From Spirosoma aerolatum (lineage in GTDB: Bacteria; Bacteroidota; Bacteroidia; Cytophagales; Spirosomataceae), in contig NZ_CP020104.1 in the NCBI RefSeq assembly GCF_002056795.1, positions 2,429,001-2,493,000 on the forward strand: DNA of 64,000 bases. The letters run 5' to 3'. The notes under the pieces are model-generated. The model did not search any database, was not told where the DNA came from, and saw only the letters and a program-made list of their open reading frames with translations. Shown in pieces: positions 16,766 through 26,814 of the stretch (position 1 is its first letter; each line of letters opens with the position of its first letter). The position numbers and the translations under genes are program-made.

Positions 16766-19575
16766 CGATATCGTTTCTGACGGATATGTATATACGTAAA
16801 TAGGGCTAGTACTATACCTGCCACGCCAATTCCCCAAATCCAGGACCAGTTCAACGGCTTTGGGTAAACAGGTTGCGGATTGCCCATCAGCAACAAGTGA
16901 GCCCAGAAATGAGGTGGGCTATAGGCACCTCCCTCTGTTTGTGCAGCTAAAAACTGAAGTTTAGCCTGTTGAAGGGCAATGTCGGTTGGCTTTCCTTGTG
17001 CAAGTTCATGGTAAAATAATCGTGTTAAAGTAGCCGTAGTTCCATCATGCGCATTCCAAAGAGAGGTGATGACCTGTGGGCAACCAGCAGAAACAAACGC
17101 CCGACTTAGGCTCAGTAGACCTTCGCCCTCATGGAATAGACCATTGCCAGTTCGACAGGCACTGAGTACTGCCAGCCGAATGTGTCGTAGGTCGAATAAA
17201 TTTAACTCATGCGCATAAAGCCGGTGCGACGCCCCATCAGGAAAAAAAGCGATGAACGAATTTCCTGGGTCATTGTCATTGGCTTCTGCATGCGTTGCTA
17301 AGTGCAGTAATTGACGCTTTGGCAATAGGGCTATAAATGTATGTTTACTGGCATTACCCGCCGTTGAGTGCGTTCCAGATAATAGGTCGGCTTCAATGTC
17401 TGATTTTGGTAACGGATCATAAACGTCCTGCTGATCGGCCGTCCGGAGCGTTCTTGGGGCAGCAAAAGGGGCCATACTCAATACCGATGGTTTGTTGGTC
17501 GGCAGTGCTCCATACTTATCGATCACACTGTGCATCGAGTAGGTATAGGTAATTGCCATGTGCCGGAGCAAGTAATCATTGACGTACTGACCTGTTTCCA
17601 GCACTTCGAAGGGTATATAATGTAGAGGCCCATCACGCACAATAATCAATCGCTTACTCCCTTGCAATTCACCCCAGGCAGGGCCGATTAAGCGGTTGAA
17701 CAATGATTGAGCTAGCTTCTGACCTGTATATTGAAATGGATCTGGATTGCGATATACTTCATTTCGGAGCAGGCTACAGTCTCGATGTAGTTCTGGGCTT
17801 GTAATCGGTAACATTAGTACATGAACCCCGTTCGCCTTCACAACTGTCAGGAGTAGTGAATCGGGGGTGAGGGTATACTGAAGCAAGGCGGTTTGCGAGT
17901 CAAGGTGATTTTGTAGGAACTTTATTTTATCCGGTTCAAGCTGTTTGTAACGATCGTAGGGGAGTAGTTGCTGGTACGTTCGATTCCAGGCTAACTCAGC
18001 GTTGATCAGTTCGGTATTAATGGACCCCTGAGCCGTCTTTGGATTGTGTTCAGCCCAGGTTGTTTTGGCTGTGGACAAACGCTTTTTAGCCTGTTGTAGC
18101 TGCTCTGCCAGGTGTTTAGGTAGTTGAAGGTAAGAAGTTTGTCGATCGCCGACCAGTTCACGTAATACGGATGCGTTGCCTTGTTCCTGTCGGTGGAGTA
18201 AGGTTGCCAGTGTCGTTTTATTAGGTTGTTGCCGATAGCAGGCGAAGGCAACTGCGACAGCTTCACGATAAGCCGGTCGGAGTTTTTCCTGTACAAGTAA
18301 CTTCGTTAGTTCAGTGCTGTAAGCTCGTTGTAACAGGTCACTTAAGGCAAAAGCCCGTTCATAGGTTTGATTGGCAAGCGCTAAATTACTCCCTTGGTCA
18401 GGTACTAATTGTAGCAAATGAGCTTTCCAGCATAACGACTCAAATAAGTCTGGTCCATTCAGGAAATCAGTAGGAGTTGGATTCTGACGTAGATCGGAAC
18501 TTCGAAATCGAATACTGGCCTGCTGGATGGATTTTTGGACGAAAGCCAGGGCGCCAGTTATGTCGTTCTGTTGCTGGGCAATACGACTCATTGCCAGGAG
18601 TCCTCGCCAAAGCAATCGGTTCGATGGCCCAAGGCGTTGGCCTTTTGCCAATGATTGCACAAAGAAGTGTTTTGCCAGCGCCAGTTTCCTTTTTTGCTCC
18701 CAATACTTACCCAGGGATTGGTCGAGGTAAGCTGCCAGTTCAATGCCATCCGTTCCTTTTTTGGGTATATATTGTCTGGCTTCCCGCTCAAGCCGTAACA
18801 CCGAATCGGTTCGTAGTTGGTGTAGTCGGCATTCGATCAGACCCAGCAATAGCCCTCCTCGTATCAGGTCGGGACGAGTATAATGCCGGATGGAAGCCAG
18901 ATACAGCGAGTCGGCCCGAGCGAGTTGTCCAATCTGTCGATAAAAAAGAGCAAACTGATTTTCGGCAATGGCTAAGTTGATCGGGTCTTGCAAGCGGCCC
19001 AGCAGCAATCGTTTCTGGTAGCATCGCTCTGCCTGTCGATAATCACCCTGTTCCATAAACGTGGTGCCACGATTTCCCCAGAAAGCGGCTACATAGGCAA
19101 GGGTTTCCTGTTCAATGCGTGGTTGGGTGGTCAGAAGTGTTTCGGCCCGTTGCCAGAACCAGGTCAGAGAGTCGGGGCGGTCACGTCGGTGATACATTTC
19201 ACCCAGGCTGGCCCAAAGCTTGAAACGAGTGCTATCAGCCAGCGGGCTTAACTGAAGCCCCGAGCGGCATATAGTGGTAGCCTGGTGGTAGTCGTCTCTT
19301 ACGTAATAAACAGTTGCTTTGTCGGCAAGAATATTGGCTGCTAAATTAATTTGACCGCGCTGAAGAGCCATACGATACGCCTTTTCAAAAAGTTGAAGGG
19401 CATTAGCGGGCTTATCCAGATAGATTTTGTTGCCCTGCTTCTGAAGCTCCTCTGCCGACTGTGCTCGTGAGCTGAAGGCGCCTGACAGGATGACCCAAAA
19501 CAGGAGCCATGTCTGGATATAGGGATGGGGTTGTGAGCGTATCAAAAAAATAATGGCGTTGGTGTTACTTTTCAT
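16762..19575 (-). CDS. Exported TPR-CHAT protein with C-terminal membrane anchor
   Basis: 937 residues. Residues 20-39 form a signal segment ending SSRAQ. Residues about 40-400 contain TPR helices (AEELQKQGNKIYLDKPANALQLFEKAYRMAL is typical in pattern). Residues about 620-900 are a CHAT domain, a caspase-fold peptidase domain, with the His in LLHLATHAE and the Cys in LAVLSACRTGNG, both present. A transmembrane helix near 912-930 (WIWGIGVAGIVLALFTYIHI) and a basic tail (RQKRYR) anchor it. With an N-terminal signal and a C-terminal anchor, the protease domain should face the periplasm. Known TPR-CHAT proteases cleave specific partners (for example separase-like or gasdermin-activating examples); no substrate is evident here. 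It is divergent from the interrupted ankyrin-TPR-CHAT gene, 36 bases away. Confidence 0.85.
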   Translation of the reverse strand: MKSNTNAIIFLIRSQPHPYIQTWLLFWVILSGAFSSRAQSAEELQKQGNKIYLDKPANALQLFEKAYRMALQRGQINLAANILADKATVYYVRDDYHQATTICRSGLQLSPLADSTRFKLWASLGEMYHRRDRPDSLTWFWQRAETLLTTQPRIEQETLAYVAAFWGNRGTTFMEQGDYRQAERCYQKRLLLGRLQDPINLAIAENQFALFYRQIGQLARADSLYLASIRHYTRPDLIRGGLLLGLIECRLHQLRTDSVLRLEREARQYIPKKGTDGIELAAYLDQSLGKYWEQKRKLALAKHFFVQSLAKGQRLGPSNRLLWRGLLAMSRIAQQQNDITGALAFVQKSIQQASIRFRSSDLRQNPTPTDFLNGPDLFESLCWKAHLLQLVPDQGSNLALANQTYERAFALSDLLQRAYSTELTKLLVQEKLRPAYREAVAVAFACYRQQPNKTTLATLLHRQEQGNASVLRELVGDRQTSYLQLPKHLAEQLQQAKKRLSTAKTTWAEHNPKTAQGSINTELINAELAWNRTYQQLLPYDRYKQLEPDKIKFLQNHLDSQTALLQYTLTPDSLLLTVVKANGVHVLMLPITSPELHRDCSLLRNEVYRNPDPFQYTGQKLAQSLFNRLIGPAWGELQGSKRLIIVRDGPLHYIPFEVLETGQYVNDYLLRHMAITYTYSMHSVIDKYGALPTNKPSVLSMAPFAAPRTLRTADQQDVYDPLPKSDIEADLLSGTHSTAGNASKHTFIALLPKRQLLHLATHAEANDNDPGNSFIAFFPDGASHRLYAHELNLFDLRHIRLAVLSACRTGNGLFHEGEGLLSLSRAFVSAGCPQVITSLWNAHDGTTATLTRLFYHELAQGKPTDIALQQAKLQFLAAQTEGGAYSPPHFWAHLLLMGNPQPVYPKPLNWSWIWGIGVAGIVLALFTYIHIRQKRYR

Positions 19576-21146
19576 CTAAGTTAGCGAATATGAAAGAAAT
19601 TTATCGGCTATATGCTAACACGTTACCTTTCACGCCGACTTTGGCTGCTTTTCCTGTTGATGCCCTTGCAGGCCCAGGCTCAGATTGACTCACGTTTGCT
19701 AACGGCCATTCGCCAGAACAATCCTGCTGGCGTGCAGGCCGCTCTCAAAGCTGGAGCCAACCCCAATGCTACTGACTCCTTAGGAGCTACTCCCCTGATG
19801 TGGGCCTGCTATAAAGCCGACACCACTGTCGTAAAATTATTGATGCAACGCGGAGCCAAAACCGAATGCCGGGGTGTGATTCGTGCCGATACTAGTACCT
19901 ATTATGGTAACCTCACTGGTCTTGCTGCCGGACTTAATAAGCTTGCCTTACTGCGCTACTTACTGGAAACGCTGAAACTGCCTGTCAATGAGCCAGAGTA
20001 TAACCCCGAAACCAGGAAGAACGACGGCTGGACCCCAGTGGAGTGGGCCGCTGCTAATGGGCATTTGGCAGTGTTAAACTATTTGGTCAAGCGAGGTGCT
20101 GATTTAAATGTAGGGAAAGGAAACCCAATGGCTCTGGCTGCCGGCTACGGCCATACCATCGTTGTCTCATATTTGCTGGAGCGGGAGCTGGTATTATCAA
20201 AAGACCACCCCCTCTATGCCAACTTACGAATAGTTTATCTTCAGCAAATGAATTTAGTAGCTCAAGGGTTTGAAAAGCAGGGGAAGTTTGGCCCCGCCTT
20301 ATTCGTTTACAGCCAGTTTCTCAACATATACGGTGATGCTGTTAATACAAAAGATAAAAACTATGCCATCACTCTCAACAATATGGGGGCTTTATACAAG
20401 TCGATTGGCCGGTATGAGGATGCCTTGTCATACTTCCAGCAAGCTCTCTCCATATGGGAACAAGTTTTGGGAAACCCCAACCCTGATTATGCTAAAAGCC
20501 TCAACAATCTGGGGGTTTTGCATTCGTTAATGGGTCGGCATGAGCAAGCCTTACCCTTTTATAAAAAGGCCCTTTCCATGCAGGAACAAGTCTTGGGAAA
20601 AACCCATCCTGACTATGCCAACAGTCTCAACAGCCTAGCCGGGTTGTATTTAGTGATAGGTCGGTATGAGGATGCCTTATTTCACTATCAGCAAGCTCTC
20701 TCCATCCGGGAACAAGTCCTAGGCAAAACTCACCCTGACTATGCTCAAGGCCTATGCACCCTAGCCGGAGTATATTTTGCAATGGGTCAATATAATGATG
20801 CATCGACCCACTACCAGCAGGCATTGGGTATTTATGAACAAACCTTGGGCAAAACTCACCCTGACTACGTCCAAAGCCTCAGTAATCTTGGGGCTTTGTA
20901 TAAGGCGATGAGTCGGTATGACCAGGCCTTGCTCTACTACCAACGGGCTATCTCTATTCAGGAACAAGTCTTAGGCAAAACCCATCCAGACTATGCCCAA
21001 AGCCTCAACAAGCTAGCCTTATTGTATTTATCAATGGGTCGGTATGACCAGGCCTTATCCTACTTCCAACAGGCCATCTCTATTCAGGAAGAAGTCTTGG
21101 GCAAAACCCACCCTGACTATGCCAACAGTCTCAACAATCTAGCGGT

Positions 21147-21150
21147 TTTG
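21147..21150 (+). repeat. Target site duplication TTTG, left copy
   Basis: The four bases before the left inverted repeat are repeated right after the element at 22438-22441. IS3-family elements usually duplicate 3-5 bases. Confidence 0.85.
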
Positions 21151-21217
21151 TGTCTTAACCCCCTGAATGGCTGGACAAAATTGCAAAAACAGTTTAGTCC
21201 TTTTACATTCAGATACC

Positions 21218-21529
21218 ATGAGCAAACTAAGGCGGAGTTTTACTCCCGAAGACCGCTATTCCATCGTCCAGGAAGCAATCCGTGACGGCCATGCTGACAC
21301 CTGTCGCAAATACAATCTATCCCCTTCATTGCTGCGCAAATGGCGATTGAAATATTTAAGCAAAGGCAAAGAAGGCCTCAAAGATTCCTATGCACGCGTC
21401 GATCCCCAGCTTCGAGTGCTGGAAGAAGAAAATGATCGCCTGAAGCGGATTGTAGCAAAACAAGCTTTGGAACTGGAGATCAAAAGCGAACTGCTAAAAA
21501 AAACGACTATTCAACCTCGGAGAAACTAG
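21218..21529 (+). CDS. IS3-family OrfA (helix-turn-helix transposase subunit)
   Basis: The ATG at 21218 (MSKLRRSFTPEDRYSIVQEA) gives 103 residues; an upstream in-frame start at 21167 is less likely because it lies almost in the end repeat. The product has the helix-turn-helix of IS3 OrfA proteins (CRKYNLSPSLLRKWRLKYL) and a C-terminal leucine-zipper-like helix (LRVLEEENDRLKRIVAKQAL) that mediates multimerisation. It binds the terminal inverted repeats. A ribosomal -1 slip near its end would fuse it to OrfB. Confidence 0.88.
   Translation: MSKLRRSFTPEDRYSIVQEAIRDGHADTCRKYNLSPSLLRKWRLKYLSKGKEGLKDSYARVDPQLRVLEEENDRLKRIVAKQALELEIKSELLKKTTIQPRRN
21496..21503 (+). other. A8 slippery run for -1 frameshifting
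   Basis: Eight adenines lie 27 bases before the orfA stop. A -1 slip here moves translation to the orfB frame, which is open from this point (...NDYSTSEKLALMK) into OrfB, giving the OrfAB transposase. This is the usual IS3-family arrangement. Confidence 0.75.
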
Positions 21530-21534
21530 CACTA

Positions 21535-22422
21535 ATGAAGCAGTTCGAACATCAAGTAAGTCGTACCCTGTTATGCCAGTGGCTTAGCGTGCCTCGGAGC
21601 GTGTCTTATTACCAACCTCAATCAGGTAGGCCTGGGGCAAAGCCCAGCCAGGTAACCATGAAACTGGATGGATCGTGGGTGGACAATCAACTGGTCGTGC
21701 TCAGTATTCGGCAACTGCTGGATGTTGAGTTCAATGCCCTTGGCTACGAATACATCACCCACGAGTTGAAAAAAGAGTACTTGATTAATAAAAAAAAGGT
21801 ATATCGGCTCATGCAGGAGCATAATTTACTTCTGGGCAAAGTGTTCCGGCCGACAGGTAAGCGGGAGTTCGTTAAATTCAGACGAATTGTAGCTACCAAG
21901 CCCTTAGAATACCTATGTTGGGATATCAAGTACGTCTGGGTACAAGGGGAACGACGGAATTACTATCTGTTGAGCGTCATTGATGTGTATAGCCGCAAAA
22001 TTCTGGATTGGCTATTCCAAGGCAGTATTCGCCAAATCGACTTGATCAATCTTTTTCGACGAATAAATCGGAGTCATGAACTGAAAGGGGTCATTTTGCG
22101 CAATGATAATGGCAGTCAATTCATTGCTCATTCAGTGCGTAACTTTTTGAAAAGCTCAGAGATCAAGCAGGAATTCACGCACGTAGCCACCCCTGAAGAG
22201 AACTCGTACATTGAAGCTTTTCACAGTATTCTAGAACATGATGTGATTGAGCGAAATGAGTTTGCCAGCTACTATGAGGCCAAAGAAATGTTAGGGCGTT
22301 ATTTTTCCCATTACAACCATCATCGATTGCACCGTTCGATCGGTTTTATTACACCGCAGCAAAAGTGGGAGGAAGCAGAGTTAGTTTTTGACACAATCTT
22401 TTCAGAAAATCTGTCCAGTTAA
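21535..22422 (+). CDS. IS3-family OrfB (DDE integrase domain)
   Basis: 295 residues from the ATG at 21535, although the functional product is probably the OrfAB fusion. The DDE catalytic core of the rve integrase fold is visible: Asp in YLCWDIKYVW, Asp in LRNDNGSQF, and Glu in NSYIEAFHSILEHD. The C-terminal motif YNHHRLHRSIGFITPQQ is standard for the family. It catalyses copy-paste transposition through a circular intermediate. No stop or lost catalytic residue is visible. Confidence 0.92.
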   Translation: MKQFEHQVSRTLLCQWLSVPRSVSYYQPQSGRPGAKPSQVTMKLDGSWVDNQLVVLSIRQLLDVEFNALGYEYITHELKKEYLINKKKVYRLMQEHNLLLGKVFRPTGKREFVKFRRIVATKPLEYLCWDIKYVWVQGERRNYYLLSVIDVYSRKILDWLFQGSIRQIDLINLFRRINRSHELKGVILRNDNGSQFIAHSVRNFLKSSEIKQEFTHVATPEENSYIEAFHSILEHDVIERNEFASYYEAKEMLGRYFSHYNHHRLHRSIGFITPQQKWEEAELVFDTIFSENLSS

Positions 22423-22437
22423 TAGGGGGCTAAGACA

Positions 22438-22441
22438 TTTG
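22438..22441 (+). repeat. Target site duplication TTTG, right copy
   Basis: Right-hand copy of the duplication at 21147-21150, directly after the right terminal inverted repeat. Confidence 0.85.
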
Positions 22442-24663
22442 TATACGTTAATGGGGCGGTACGAGGATGCATTGACCTATAGCCAACGGGCTATCTCTAT
22501 TCAGGAACAAGTCTTAGGCAAAACCCATCCTGACTATGCCAACAGTCTCAGCAATATAGGGGCTCTGTATTTATCGATGGGTCGGTACGAGGATGCCTTG
22601 ACTTACTTCCAGCAGGCTCTCTCCATGCGGGAACAAGTTTTGGGCAAAATCCACCCTGATTATGCCCAAACCCTCAACAATCTAGGGGTTTTGTACAAGT
22701 CGATGAGTCGGTATGATCAGGCCTTGCTCTACTACCAGCAGGCTCTCTCTGTTCAGGAACAAGTATTAGGCAAAACCCATCCTGACTATGCCCAAAGCCT
22801 TAACAATCTGACCGGGTTGTATCAGGCCCTGAATCGCCCCATGACTATTGCTCCGCTGATTACACAGACTGCTGCTATATACCGCCAGCATGTGTTGGAC
22901 GACATAAGCATTCTTGACGAGTCGACTCTAGGTCAATATCAGCGTAGGTACAATAATGCTGAGTTTGGCTATTCAATTGCTTACTGGACAAAAGACCCCC
23001 AACTGGCCAGTATGACTTACAACCAGACGTTGCTCGATAAGGGGGCAGGGCTGCTAGCCTACCAACAACTGGAACGGCTCCTGCAAACCAGCTCCGATAC
23101 ACTCGTGCAAGCCCTGGCTACTCGCCAGCGAGCTCTACGTTACCAACTTCTTCAACTTTATAACAATAATGCCGGCCTAGATAAAGTCACTCCGATAGAG
23201 CAACAGTCTCAAGATATACAACAGGCCTTACTTCGAATGTTACCTGAATACCGTCAAGCCTTCACCGCTCTGCGCATTGAGTGGGAACAGGTCCAGCAGG
23301 CCCTCAAACCCGACGAAACTGCAATTGAGTTTGTATCATTCCCATACTTCCACAAGCGTTGGACCGATAGTACACTCTATGCAGCTTTAGTATTGCGCCC
23401 AGGCTATACGCAGCCTAGATTTATCTTCCTTGGTGAGCAACGGCAGTTAGACACGCTACTGATCGCCGGAGTCGCGTCTCCTACTCAAATTAATGGACTC
23501 TACCGGGGTGGGGAAGCCGAAGGAAATAATGATCAATTAGCGCGTGGTCTGGCACTATCGAAATTAATCTGGCAACCCCTTGATTCTCTTTTACAGGATG
23601 TGAAAACCGTCTATGTCTCCCCGGCAGGACGACTGCACCAAATTGCGCTGGCAGCTTTGCCCAATCCGGCCGATACCAGCCAGCACATGGCCGACCGCTT
23701 TCAGATTCGGCAGATGGGGAGTACTCGTTTGGTGGCCCTTCGCTCAACCCAAACGGAACATCAGCTGGCAAAAAATACGCTTAATGCCAGTCTCTATGGC
23801 GGCATTACTTACGAGGCTGATAGCCTGGGATTGGTTCGTCAGAAACGACTGAAAGAGGTGCAACATCGATTAGCCTTACGTGAAGCGACTCGATCCGGTA
23901 GCTGGGGTTACCTGCCTGGTACCCAAGCCGAGGTCGATAATTTGAGCAAGATAATTCCGCCTTCCAATACAACGCTTCTGACGGGTAAAGCCGCCACCGA
24001 AGGTAGTGTCAAAGCGTTATCAGGCCATTCACCGAAAATCCTGCATATCGCTACCCACGGTTTCTTCTTTCCTGATCTGCCCAAATCTAAAACCGATGGA
24101 TTAGCCATCGTCAATGATGAACGCAATCGCTTTCAGGCTTCGGAGAATCCGTTATTGAGGTCGGGTCTGGTGATGGCTGGGGCTAACTACGTCTGGAAAG
24201 GGGGGACTCCAATTGAGGGCGTTGACGATGGTATTCTGACAGCCTATGAGTTGTCCAATCTGAATCTGAGTGGCACAGAACTGGTGGTGCTGAGTGCCTG
24301 CGAAACGGGACTGGGGCAGGTAAAGGGTAGCGAGGGTGTGTATGGACTACAACGGGCAGTAAAAATGGCCGGTGCGCGTTATCTGCTAATGAGCCTGTGG
24401 CGGGTATCCGACAAAGAAACAGCCGAATACATGACCTTGCTTTATAAGCGGTTATTAGTCAAAGGGTCGGTGCCGGATGCCTATGCCTATGCCCAAAGTC
24501 AGATGCGACTGAAGTATCCAAAGGAGCCTTTCAAGTGGGCGGCTTTTGTGTTGGTTGAGTAATGGATGAGATACTACGGAACAATTAAGTTCCCCTGTTA
24601 CTTTTTGCTTGGTTTTCGGGATAACCAGCTAAATACTTGTTTAACCTAAGTTCCTCTCCTTCT

Positions 24664-26733
24664 ATGTTTATTCTGCGTCAACTTATTTTGAGTACTATCT
24701 GGGGCTTTTTGGCAATGTTGCTGTTGCCCATTACGCCTGGTTATGCGCAAACTAAACGTGCGCTTATTGTTGCTATTGGGGATTACCCAAATAAAACCAA
24801 CAAAAACCGGGGGGCCACCGAATGGCAAGATATTAGTTCGGCTAACGATGTGCCGCTTATCCGGGAGTCGCTGCGAAGACAAAACTTTACCGATATCATT
24901 GTTCTGCGTGATGCAGCCGCTACTAAAAGAGGAATACAGGCTGCCTTGGATACGTTGATCAGCCGGTGTAAAAAAGGCGATATTGTGGTGATCCATTTTT
25001 CGAGCCATGGGCAGCAAATAGATGATGACAACAAGGATGAACTGGATGCCTACGACGAAGCCATTGTGTGCTATGGCGCACCTATCGAAGCGACTGGCAA
25101 CTTCAAAACCTATAACGGAGATCAACACCTCCGTGATGATGAACTGGGTTCGTTTATTAATCGGCTTCGCACGAAACTAGGCGCTGACGGGGATGTGCTG
25201 CTGCTTGCGGATGCCTGCCATTCGGGTACTATAACCCGGGGCAATGCGGGTATGTCGTTAACGAGAGGAACAGATAAGCCCATGCATTTGTCTGGCTACC
25301 AAAAACGAACAGCCAAACATGTTTCGAATCGGCCACGTCCGTTTTTAGCGGATATCGCTTCTTTAACCGCCAGCCAGACAGGCATGGCTCCCTATGTGGT
25401 CATTTCAGCAGCCAGAGCCGATGAAGCAAATCAGGAGTGTGTCACACCTGCAAACCTTCCGGCTGGATCGCTTTCGTATGCGTTTTCGCGATCAATGACT
25501 GGTATTCGTTCGGGGGAGACGTACCGCTTTTTGTTTAACCGCATTGTAACAGAATTGCAGCGGATGGGGAAAAGCCAGCATCCGGAAATTGAAGGCATGG
25601 TAGATCGGCAGTTGTTTGGAGGACAGGCGGTACCTCAATTACCTTACTATACGATTAGTGAACTGGCTGAAACCCGGCAACAGTTAATAATACCGGCGGG
25701 GCAGCTGGAAATGATTTATCCGGGAACAACAGTCAGTGTCTGTCCGTCTGGAACTACAGATCCAGCTAATACAACAAAGGCTATTTCTGGAACCGTAGCA
25801 GCGAGTACACTATTTAAGACCACAATTAACCTATCGAAGCCCCTGCCTAAAGGACTCGAAAGCGAATACTGGGTTTTCATTCGGGAACGAACCTTTGGGG
25901 ATCTTAGTGTGCTGATAAGTCTCGATAGTCTGAAGCAGCCCGCCTTACGGCAACAGGTACAAGGCGTACTGACGAAATTGCCATTGGTGAAATTTGACCA
26001 GAAGGTCCCTGAACTACTGGTCTGTCAGCGCGACTCGGCTGGTATGCCCCGGGTCGTGATTCGGCGTACTTCTGATGGAGCGGTGTTTGGCAACCCTATC
26101 TGGCTGGATAAGCCAGCAGACGCAGAGAAGGTCAGTCTCCGAGTTCAGGATTATGTGCAGGCGAAGTTTCTACAAAACTTTAACCCATCTTATCTGGGCA
26201 TCAACCTCCGAATGGAGTTACTGCCGAACAAACCCCAAAGCCAGAATGCTTACGACACCACCAGCCGGGAGCCCTTTCTTCAAAACGGTATCCTAGCTTT
26301 ACCTCCAGGTTGGGTTTCGGTGCGTATTTCCAATACGGGCGATTTACCGGTTTACTTTTCGATTATTGACATACAGCCCGATGGTATTGTGTCTGTTATG
26401 TTTCCAAGGCCTAAATCGGACGATAAACCCGACGACTATCGGATTGAGCCAGGGAAAAGCCTGATTATTCCCAGTCGGGTAAAAATTTCTCCGCCTTATG
26501 GAAATGAAACGTTTAAACTGCTGGCCTCCCTCGAAAAATTTGACTTGCGTAACCTCATAAAAATTCGTGAACAGGGTGGCGGTTTAAGGGATAAAGGGAT
26601 AACGCATGTATGGGCAAAGGCTTTTGGAATGGCTCAGCTATTAGCTCGGGGAGGAACAAGCGAAGACAGTTTTCCCGAAACGACCATCGGCTCGTTTAGC
26701 TATCCATTCCTGATAATTCCAGCAAAGCCATAA
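24664..26733 (+). CDS. Exported caspase-family protein with DUF4384-like C-terminus
   Basis: The ATG at 24664 gives 689 residues with a signal peptide (LAMLLLPITPGYAQ); a TTG at 24637 would add nine residues. A C14 caspase/metacaspase domain occupies about residues 25-300: KRALIVAIGDYPN at its start, catalytic His in IHFSSHGQQ (residue 115) and Cys in LLADACHSGT (residue 185). The middle is a beta-rich linker. The C-terminal third (VYFSIIDIQPDGIVSVMFP, EPGKSLIIPSRVKISPPYG) fits the DUF4384 module found on many exported bacterial caspases. It lies about 100 bp behind the interrupted CHAT gene on the same strand. With both catalytic residues present it is probably an active periplasmic or surface protease with unknown target. 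Confidence 0.88.
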   Translation: MFILRQLILSTIWGFLAMLLLPITPGYAQTKRALIVAIGDYPNKTNKNRGATEWQDISSANDVPLIRESLRRQNFTDIIVLRDAAATKRGIQAALDTLISRCKKGDIVVIHFSSHGQQIDDDNKDELDAYDEAIVCYGAPIEATGNFKTYNGDQHLRDDELGSFINRLRTKLGADGDVLLLADACHSGTITRGNAGMSLTRGTDKPMHLSGYQKRTAKHVSNRPRPFLADIASLTASQTGMAPYVVISAARADEANQECVTPANLPAGSLSYAFSRSMTGIRSGETYRFLFNRIVTELQRMGKSQHPEIEGMVDRQLFGGQAVPQLPYYTISELAETRQQLIIPAGQLEMIYPGTTVSVCPSGTTDPANTTKAISGTVAASTLFKTTINLSKPLPKGLESEYWVFIRERTFGDLSVLISLDSLKQPALRQQVQGVLTKLPLVKFDQKVPELLVCQRDSAGMPRVVIRRTSDGAVFGNPIWLDKPADAEKVSLRVQDYVQAKFLQNFNPSYLGINLRMELLPNKPQSQNAYDTTSREPFLQNGILALPPGWVSVRISNTGDLPVYFSIIDIQPDGIVSVMFPRPKSDDKPDDYRIEPGKSLIIPSRVKISPPYGNETFKLLASLEKFDLRNLIKIREQGGGLRDKGITHVWAKAFGMAQLLARGGTSEDSFPETTIGSFSYPFLIIPAKP

Positions 26734-26814
26734 ACGTTGTCTTTTCTTGATAAAGCGACGCTTTTCAGGCTAAGCCAAGCATGAAAGCATTCCGTAATAT
26801 CACACTAGAATGGA

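Larger units (their letters stand above)
21151..22437 (+). mobile_element. IS3-family insertion sequence, 1,287 bp
   Basis: The ends are imperfect inverted repeats. The left end reads TGTCTTAACCCCCT then CTGGACA; the reverse complement of the right end reads TGTCTTAGCCCCCT then CTGGACA. Both start with TG as in the IS3 family. Inside are overlapping-frame orfA and orfB with a -1 slippery run between them. Flanking TTTG duplications and precise in-frame restoration of the host gene confirm the borders. The element seems complete and able to transpose. Confidence 0.93.
20359..22840 (+). repeat. Tandem 126-bp TPR-coding repeats, split by the IS element
   Basis: About nine and a half units of exactly 42 codons each share the framework SLNNLGVLY / GRYDQAL / YYQQAL / QEQVLGKTHPDYA. 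Units differ at few positions, with long identical DNA stretches between non-adjacent units. The IS element sits in unit 7. Confidence 0.88.
19612..24562 (+). pseudogene. Ankyrin-TPR-CHAT protein gene interrupted by an IS3-family element
   Basis: Removing 21151-22437 and one copy of the TTTG target duplication joins ...LAVL to YTLMGRYEDAL... in frame and restores one 1,219-residue protein. It has a signal peptide (LLFLLMPLQAQAQ), about four ankyrin repeats (residues about 25-200), nine and a half 42-residue TPR_12-type repeats (HPDYANSLNNLGVLY), and a C-terminal CHAT protease domain. That domain has His in ILHIATHGFF and Cys in VVLSACETGLG. The insertion lies in TPR repeat 7. The left piece would end at a stop inside the element (21285). 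The right piece is open from a TTG at 22388 in the element, so a CHAT fragment without signal peptide could be made. Apart from the insertion no damage is visible, so the event looks recent. Confidence 0.9.

Noticed and set aside
22388..22441. An intact gene starting at 22388
   Set aside because: The first residues are coded by the end of the IS element and the TTG start is out of any known context; the rest is the 3' part of the gene starting at 19612.
24578..24593. GGAAC/GTTCC hairpin after the CHAT gene as a terminator
   Set aside because: The stem is only five base pairs and the T run lies about ten bases further on, so support is too weak.
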